8,716 nt of DNA. Source: Prevotellaceae bacterium. Lineage in GTDB: Bacteria; Bacteroidota; Bacteroidia; Bacteroidales; UBA932. Shown here piece by piece: positions 5,938 through 8,716 of this stretch (positions are counted from its first letter, which is position 1; each line of letters starts with the position of its first letter). The stretch lies in NCBI GenBank assembly GCA_031267855.1, contig JAIRYH010000143.1:1-8716 (forward strand), in the 5' to 3' direction. The notes below the pieces were generated by a model. That model searched no databases. It had not been told where the DNA came from and saw only the letters and a program-made list of their open reading frames with translations. The position numbers were made by a program, and so were the translations under genes.

Positions 5938-5973
5938 ATGAATATTTTTTGCTTTTACCAAAAGGGCTTATGA
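5938..5973 (+). CDS. possible 11-codon leader ORF overlapping the next start codon
   Basis: An ATG at 5938 opens MNIFCFYQKGL, whose TGA stop (5971-5973) overlaps the ATG of the large gene (5970-5972) in an ATGA arrangement. The ATG falls almost exactly where the TACCTTTG promoter would start transcription, so it could be read leaderless and couple translation to the next gene. It may equally be chance; there is no Shine-Dalgarno. Confidence 0.25.
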   Translation: MNIFCFYQKGL

Positions 5974-8282
5974 AGAAAAACGTTATCGTATTTCTTATTA
6001 TTGTCGGCAGCATTTGTCTGACCGGCGCTTTCTGGGTATTGCTGACCCAGCCGCAAAGCGCCCCTCCCGCACTTGAAATTACACAGGCGGTTCCTCTGGA
6101 TGCCGTTTATTTCGGCTGCTTCGAGCGTGCCGATATCCTGAATGAAACATTTAATAACCCCTCTTCGGGCTGGAGCCGCTTCGTGTCCGGGGATAATGCA
6201 TTACTGAAATTTTTGCAGAAACTGCAGGAAACGGCGCCCTCCGACGAAGCCGCCGGCGCGCTGCTGCAGTCCGGCGCCGTTTACTCCGTCCACCCGCAGG
6301 GAAAGAACAGCGTGAATTTTCTATTTGCCGTGCAGCTTTCGCCGGCGTGTCCCGCAAAGCGGCTGGAAGAACTGGTCAAGCTCCGCGAAACAGCGGTGAA
6401 AGAACAGGTCTACAACGGCACGTTTATTACCTCCGTCGGCACAGGTGAAGAAACATTGCATGCGGCGGTAGTGAATAATTTTGCACTGTTCAGCCGGTCG
6501 CTGCTCGTATTGCAAAACGCCATACGGCATGTCAACAGCGGCGTGTCCATAAACGAGCATGAGCCGTTTCAAACGGTGGTGCAGACATCCGGCGCTTATT
6601 CGGACGTCCGGCTGTTTATAAACCACCGTGCCCTGAACCTGCTGGCCGACGCCGTCGGAAGCAATAAATGGCGTGGCGGATCCAGGTCGCTCCCTTATAC
6701 TGCCGACTGGACAGCCCTTGACGGGCAGGCCTCCCCGAATGTCGTGCACTTGAACGGATTTATTTTCCCGTCGTGCACCGACGATAATTATCTGTCGCTG
6801 CTGCTGCAGCAAAATGGCGCAGGCGTGACGGCGTGGGAGTGGCTGCCGGCACAGACGACCATGGTCGCCGCGGCCTGCCTGTCGGACATGGACAAATATT
6901 TTGCCGGCTACAAAGCCTTTCTGGAAAAGCACAAATGGCTTGCCGGATATAACCGGGAGCTTTCGATACTCAATGAACGCATACAGGCCCATGCGGAAGA
7001 ATGGTGCCGTTCGCTGTACATCCGGGAAATCGGCATTGCCTGCATCCCCGGACATCCTGCGGGCCGGGTGTCGTTTTTCAAAACGGCAAATCCGAAATAC
7101 GTGATGGAACAGTTCGGCGAGCTGGCGGAAGCATCACAGCAACCGTTCCGGCTCAATGAAACGGTCTATGCCAATCCGGCGAAAGGACTGCTGGCAACAC
7201 TGTTCAAAGAACTCGCCGGCGATACCGGCGACGCCTGCTTCACGGTGCATAACGACTGGATCATCTTCGGCGACGATGCGGATTTGCTGGCATCCTTAAA
7301 GGCGCCGGAAGGCTCGCTGAAAAAATACATCCAGTCATCGCAGGCGGCGCAGTACTGCATCAATAATAATGTATTTTCCCTGTTTATCCGGCCGTCCGCC
7401 ACGGACAATACGGAGCTGCTGTCGTACTTTCATCCGTCGCTGCAGGAACGCTGGGCGGGCGCGCTGCAAAACGACGCCTTCAAAATGGCCGGCCTCCAGA
7501 TGCGGCCCTCGGGCGACAAGCTGTACACTACTTTCTTTGCCGTTTATGACAGCGAAGAAAGCGGCGAGCGGAACACGTCCCTTGAAAAACCGCAGGCGAA
7601 ACGCGGGGCGCTGCCGGCAGCACCCCGCGAACAGACGCCGGTACGGGAATTTCCGGTGCGCAACCACAACAACGGGCAATGGGAATCCCTCGTGCAATAT
7701 CCCGGCAACGACATTGCCCTGACCGGTAAAAACGGCGTGGAACAATGGCGGCAAAAAATAGACGGCGCCATTGTCGACACGGTATACCAGCTTGACTTCT
7801 ACAAAAACGGAAAACTGCAGATGATGTTTGCCGCTGCCGGAAAACTGTACCTGACCGACCGGAAAGGAAATACCGTGAACCCCTTTCCGCTCTCCCTTCC
7901 CGCGGCGGCCACCCGGCTGGCCGTGTTTGACTATGACAAAAACAAAACCTACCGCGTATTTGTGGTACAGGGAAACAAAGTATACCTCTACGACAAGAAA
8001 GGCCGCGCCATCGACGGCTGGAAAGTATTCACTCCGGCGGCCACCGTCACCCGCGCGCCGGAATTTTTCCGCGTCGGCGGCCGCGACTACATCGTCGTGT
8101 GCGACGAACAGGCCATGTACATCCTGGACCGGAAAGGCAACATCCGCGTGCCCCTGGAAACCGCCGTAGCCGTCCGCCCGGGAACGCCGATTATTCCCCA
8201 GCAGCAGCCGCCCGCCCTGAAAGCGCTCACCGTGGAAGGAAAAACCGTTACGATAAACTTAAAAGACGGCCAAATAAATTAG
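5970..8282 (+). CDS. membrane-anchored protein of unknown function, DUF3352-like, with propeller-like C-terminus
   Basis: This 770-residue protein starts with MKK and a hydrophobic segment (about 5-25), a signal anchor or uncleaved signal peptide. There is no lipobox. Residues 30-530 form a large domain with no catalytic motif I recognise; the overall pattern resembles DUF3352-type Bacteroidetes proteins, from memory. Residues 530-570 are a charged, Pro-rich linker. Residues 571-770 contain three repeats with a shared core, LYLTDRKGN, VYLYDKKGR and MYILDRKGN, spaced 45-50 residues apart, like beta-propeller or PQQ-type blades that are too few for a closed propeller. I chose ATG 5970 over the longer TTG-started frame at 5892 because it begins the signal anchor and follows AAAGGG at 5961-5966, although spacing is only 3 nt. 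Most of the protein should be outside the cytoplasm. The DUF4834-like gene follows after 3 bp, so the two are likely co-translated and may act together. Confidence 0.8.
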   Translation: MKKNVIVFLIIVGSICLTGAFWVLLTQPQSAPPALEITQAVPLDAVYFGCFERADILNETFNNPSSGWSRFVSGDNALLKFLQKLQETAPSDEAAGALLQSGAVYSVHPQGKNSVNFLFAVQLSPACPAKRLEELVKLRETAVKEQVYNGTFITSVGTGEETLHAAVVNNFALFSRSLLVLQNAIRHVNSGVSINEHEPFQTVVQTSGAYSDVRLFINHRALNLLADAVGSNKWRGGSRSLPYTADWTALDGQASPNVVHLNGFIFPSCTDDNYLSLLLQQNGAGVTAWEWLPAQTTMVAAACLSDMDKYFAGYKAFLEKHKWLAGYNRELSILNERIQAHAEEWCRSLYIREIGIACIPGHPAGRVSFFKTANPKYVMEQFGELAEASQQPFRLNETVYANPAKGLLATLFKELAGDTGDACFTVHNDWIIFGDDADLLASLKAPEGSLKKYIQSSQAAQYCINNNVFSLFIRPSATDNTELLSYFHPSLQERWAGALQNDAFKMAGLQMRPSGDKLYTTFFAVYDSEESGERNTSLEKPQAKRGALPAAPREQTPVREFPVRNHNNGQWESLVQYPGNDIALTGKNGVEQWRQKIDGAIVDTVYQLDFYKNGKLQMMFAAAGKLYLTDRKGNTVNPFPLSLPAAATRLAVFDYDKNKTYRVFVVQGNKVYLYDKKGRAIDGWKVFTPAATVTRAPEFFRVGGRDYIVVCDEQAMYILDRKGNIRVPLETAVAVRPGTPIIPQQQPPALKALTVEGKTVTINLKDGQIN

Positions 8283-8285
8283 ACT

Positions 8286-8531
8286 ATGCGATTTTTACTG
8301 ATAGTATTCCTCATCATGCTCGTTGCGCCCTACGTGTGGCGCATGATTTTCCCGTGGCTCCTGCGCTTTACCGGACGGCAAATAGGAAAGCGCATGCAAC
8401 AGCAGCAGCCCGGGCAGCACAGCCGCGCCAAAGCCACAAACAGCGCCGTACAGCCTCCCCCGCCAAGGCATAAAAAGATCGACAAAAACGTCGGCGAATA
8501 TGTGGAATACGAAGAAATAGTTGAAAGTTGA
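8286..8531 (+). CDS. small membrane protein, DUF4834-like
   Basis: This 81-residue protein has an N-terminal membrane helix (about 2-17), a basic, Gln-rich middle (36-45) and Pro-rich segment (57-60), then KKIDKNVGEYVEYEEI (63-78). The short helix plus a C-terminal GEYVEYEEI-type motif recalls the Bacteroidetes family DUF4834, whose function is unknown. Three base pairs separate it from the preceding stop, which points to translational coupling. The last codons (GTT GAA AGT) and the TGA stop (8529-8531) are formed by GTTGAAA heptads, so the native C-terminus may have ended at or near EEI. The conserved motif is intact, so function is probably not affected. Confidence 0.75.
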   Translation: MRFLLIVFLIMLVAPYVWRMIFPWLLRFTGRQIGKRMQQQQPGQHSRAKATNSAVQPPPPRHKKIDKNVGEYVEYEEIVES

Positions 8532-8567
8532 AAGTTGAAAGTTGAAAGTTGCGCGAAGCGCGTCATG

Positions 8568-8588
8568 GCGACAGGCGACTTGCGACAG
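8568..8588. repeat. GCGACAG/GCGACTT heptads inside the composite element
   Basis: Three units in register: GCGACAG (8568-8574), GCGACTT (8575-8581), GCGACAG (8582-8588). A fourth GCGACAG recurs at 8640-8646, past the CCCATCG array, so this family brackets the central array. Confidence 0.8.
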
Positions 8589-8591
8589 CTT

Positions 8592-8640
8592 CCCATCGCC
8601 CATCGCATATCGCCCATCGCATATCGCCCATCGCATATCG
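8592..8640. repeat. CCCATCG/CATATCG heptad array at the centre of the composite element
   Basis: Seven units in perfect register: one CCCATCG followed by three copies of a 14-bp unit made of CCCATCG then CATATCG. All end in ATCG. There is no sequence variation within unit types, which suggests recent expansion. Confidence 0.93.
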
Positions 8641-8680
8641 CGACAGCCAACTTTCAACTTTCAACTCTCAACTTTCAACT

Positions 8681-8716
8681 AAATGTTAAATTAAACAATA
8701 CCATTTTGAAAATATT
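8681..8716. other. AT-rich end of window
   Basis: These 36 bp are AT-rich and contain no exact TAnnTTTG box. They are probably the start of the intergenic region before a gene outside the window. Nothing further can be supported. Confidence 0.4.

Larger units (their letters stand above)
8519..8680. repeat. composite heptad element with 32-bp inverted arms
   Basis: The left arm (8519-8550) and the reverse complement of the right arm (8649-8680) match at 31 of 32 positions; the single mismatch is 8532 against 8667. Each arm is itself a tandem array: GTTGAAA four times (8520-8547) plus GTT on the left, and AACTTTC, AACTTTC, AACTCTC, AACTTTC plus AACT on the right. The 98 bp between them hold two other heptad families. 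In RNA the arms could form a long stem downstream of the preceding operon. No T-tract follows, and no transposase is nearby. It resembles a small non-autonomous element in outline, but without a visible target-site duplication. Confidence 0.93.

Noticed and set aside
5892..5969. Longer TTG start for the 770-residue protein
   Set aside because: It would place 26 extra residues before a clear MKK-type signal anchor and would overlap the promoter box at 5924-5931.
8295..8657. Minus-strand frames across the composite element, with repeated AMGD-type residues
   Set aside because: They translate the CCCATCG/CATATCG heptads and the antisense of the DUF4834-like gene; no start context or motif.
8519..8680. 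CRISPR array
   Set aside because: The units are 7 bp, contiguous and without unique spacers. No cas genes are present.

Overview
The window looks like Bacteroidetes DNA, most likely order Bacteroidales. Three promoter -7 boxes match TAnnTTTG, Shine-Dalgarno sites are weak or absent and replaced by A-rich leaders, a glycine-tailed single-RRM protein sits beside a cold-shock-domain protein, and the last two genes resemble Bacteroidetes-type hypothetical families. Family calls come from reading motifs, not from database searches.

Layout: positions 1-66 may hold the 3' end of an upstream gene. A 248-bp gap with a duplicated promoter-like motif leads into a rightward cluster: an FMN-dependent nitronate monooxygenase-family protein (315-1430), a cold-shock-domain protein with a charged N-terminal extension (1460-1915) and an RRM RNA-binding protein (1941-2279). 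A strong rho-independent terminator (2299-2338) closes the cluster. Convergent to it on the minus strand is a probable operon transcribed queD (5761-5327) then polA (5186-2340). QueD makes the 6-carboxytetrahydropterin intermediate of queuosine/7-deazaguanine synthesis. PolA is a full-length DNA polymerase I with intact 5' nuclease, proofreading and polymerase residues. A divergent promoter region (5762-5969) separates queD from a rightward pair: a 770-residue membrane-anchored protein of unknown function with a propeller-like C-terminus, and, 3 bp later, an 81-residue membrane protein resembling DUF4834.

The most unusual content is the set of 7-bp tandem repeats. One family, (CACTTTT/CATTATT)n, fills both ends of the queD-polA gap: it encodes the last two residues and stop of queD and supplies the polA start codon, with a GC-rich palindrome in the middle. 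A degenerate GAATTAG-like family lies upstream of queD. After the last gene, a 162-bp composite element (8519-8680) has 32-bp inverted arms (31/32 identical) made of GTTGAAA/AACTTTC heptads, enclosing two other heptad families (GCGACAG/GCGACTT and CCCATCG/CATATCG). Its first units encode the C-terminus and stop codon of the last gene. Different sequences sharing one 7-bp period, and repeatedly forming gene boundaries, is the observation most worth following up. I saw no tRNA, rRNA, CRISPR array or transposase.
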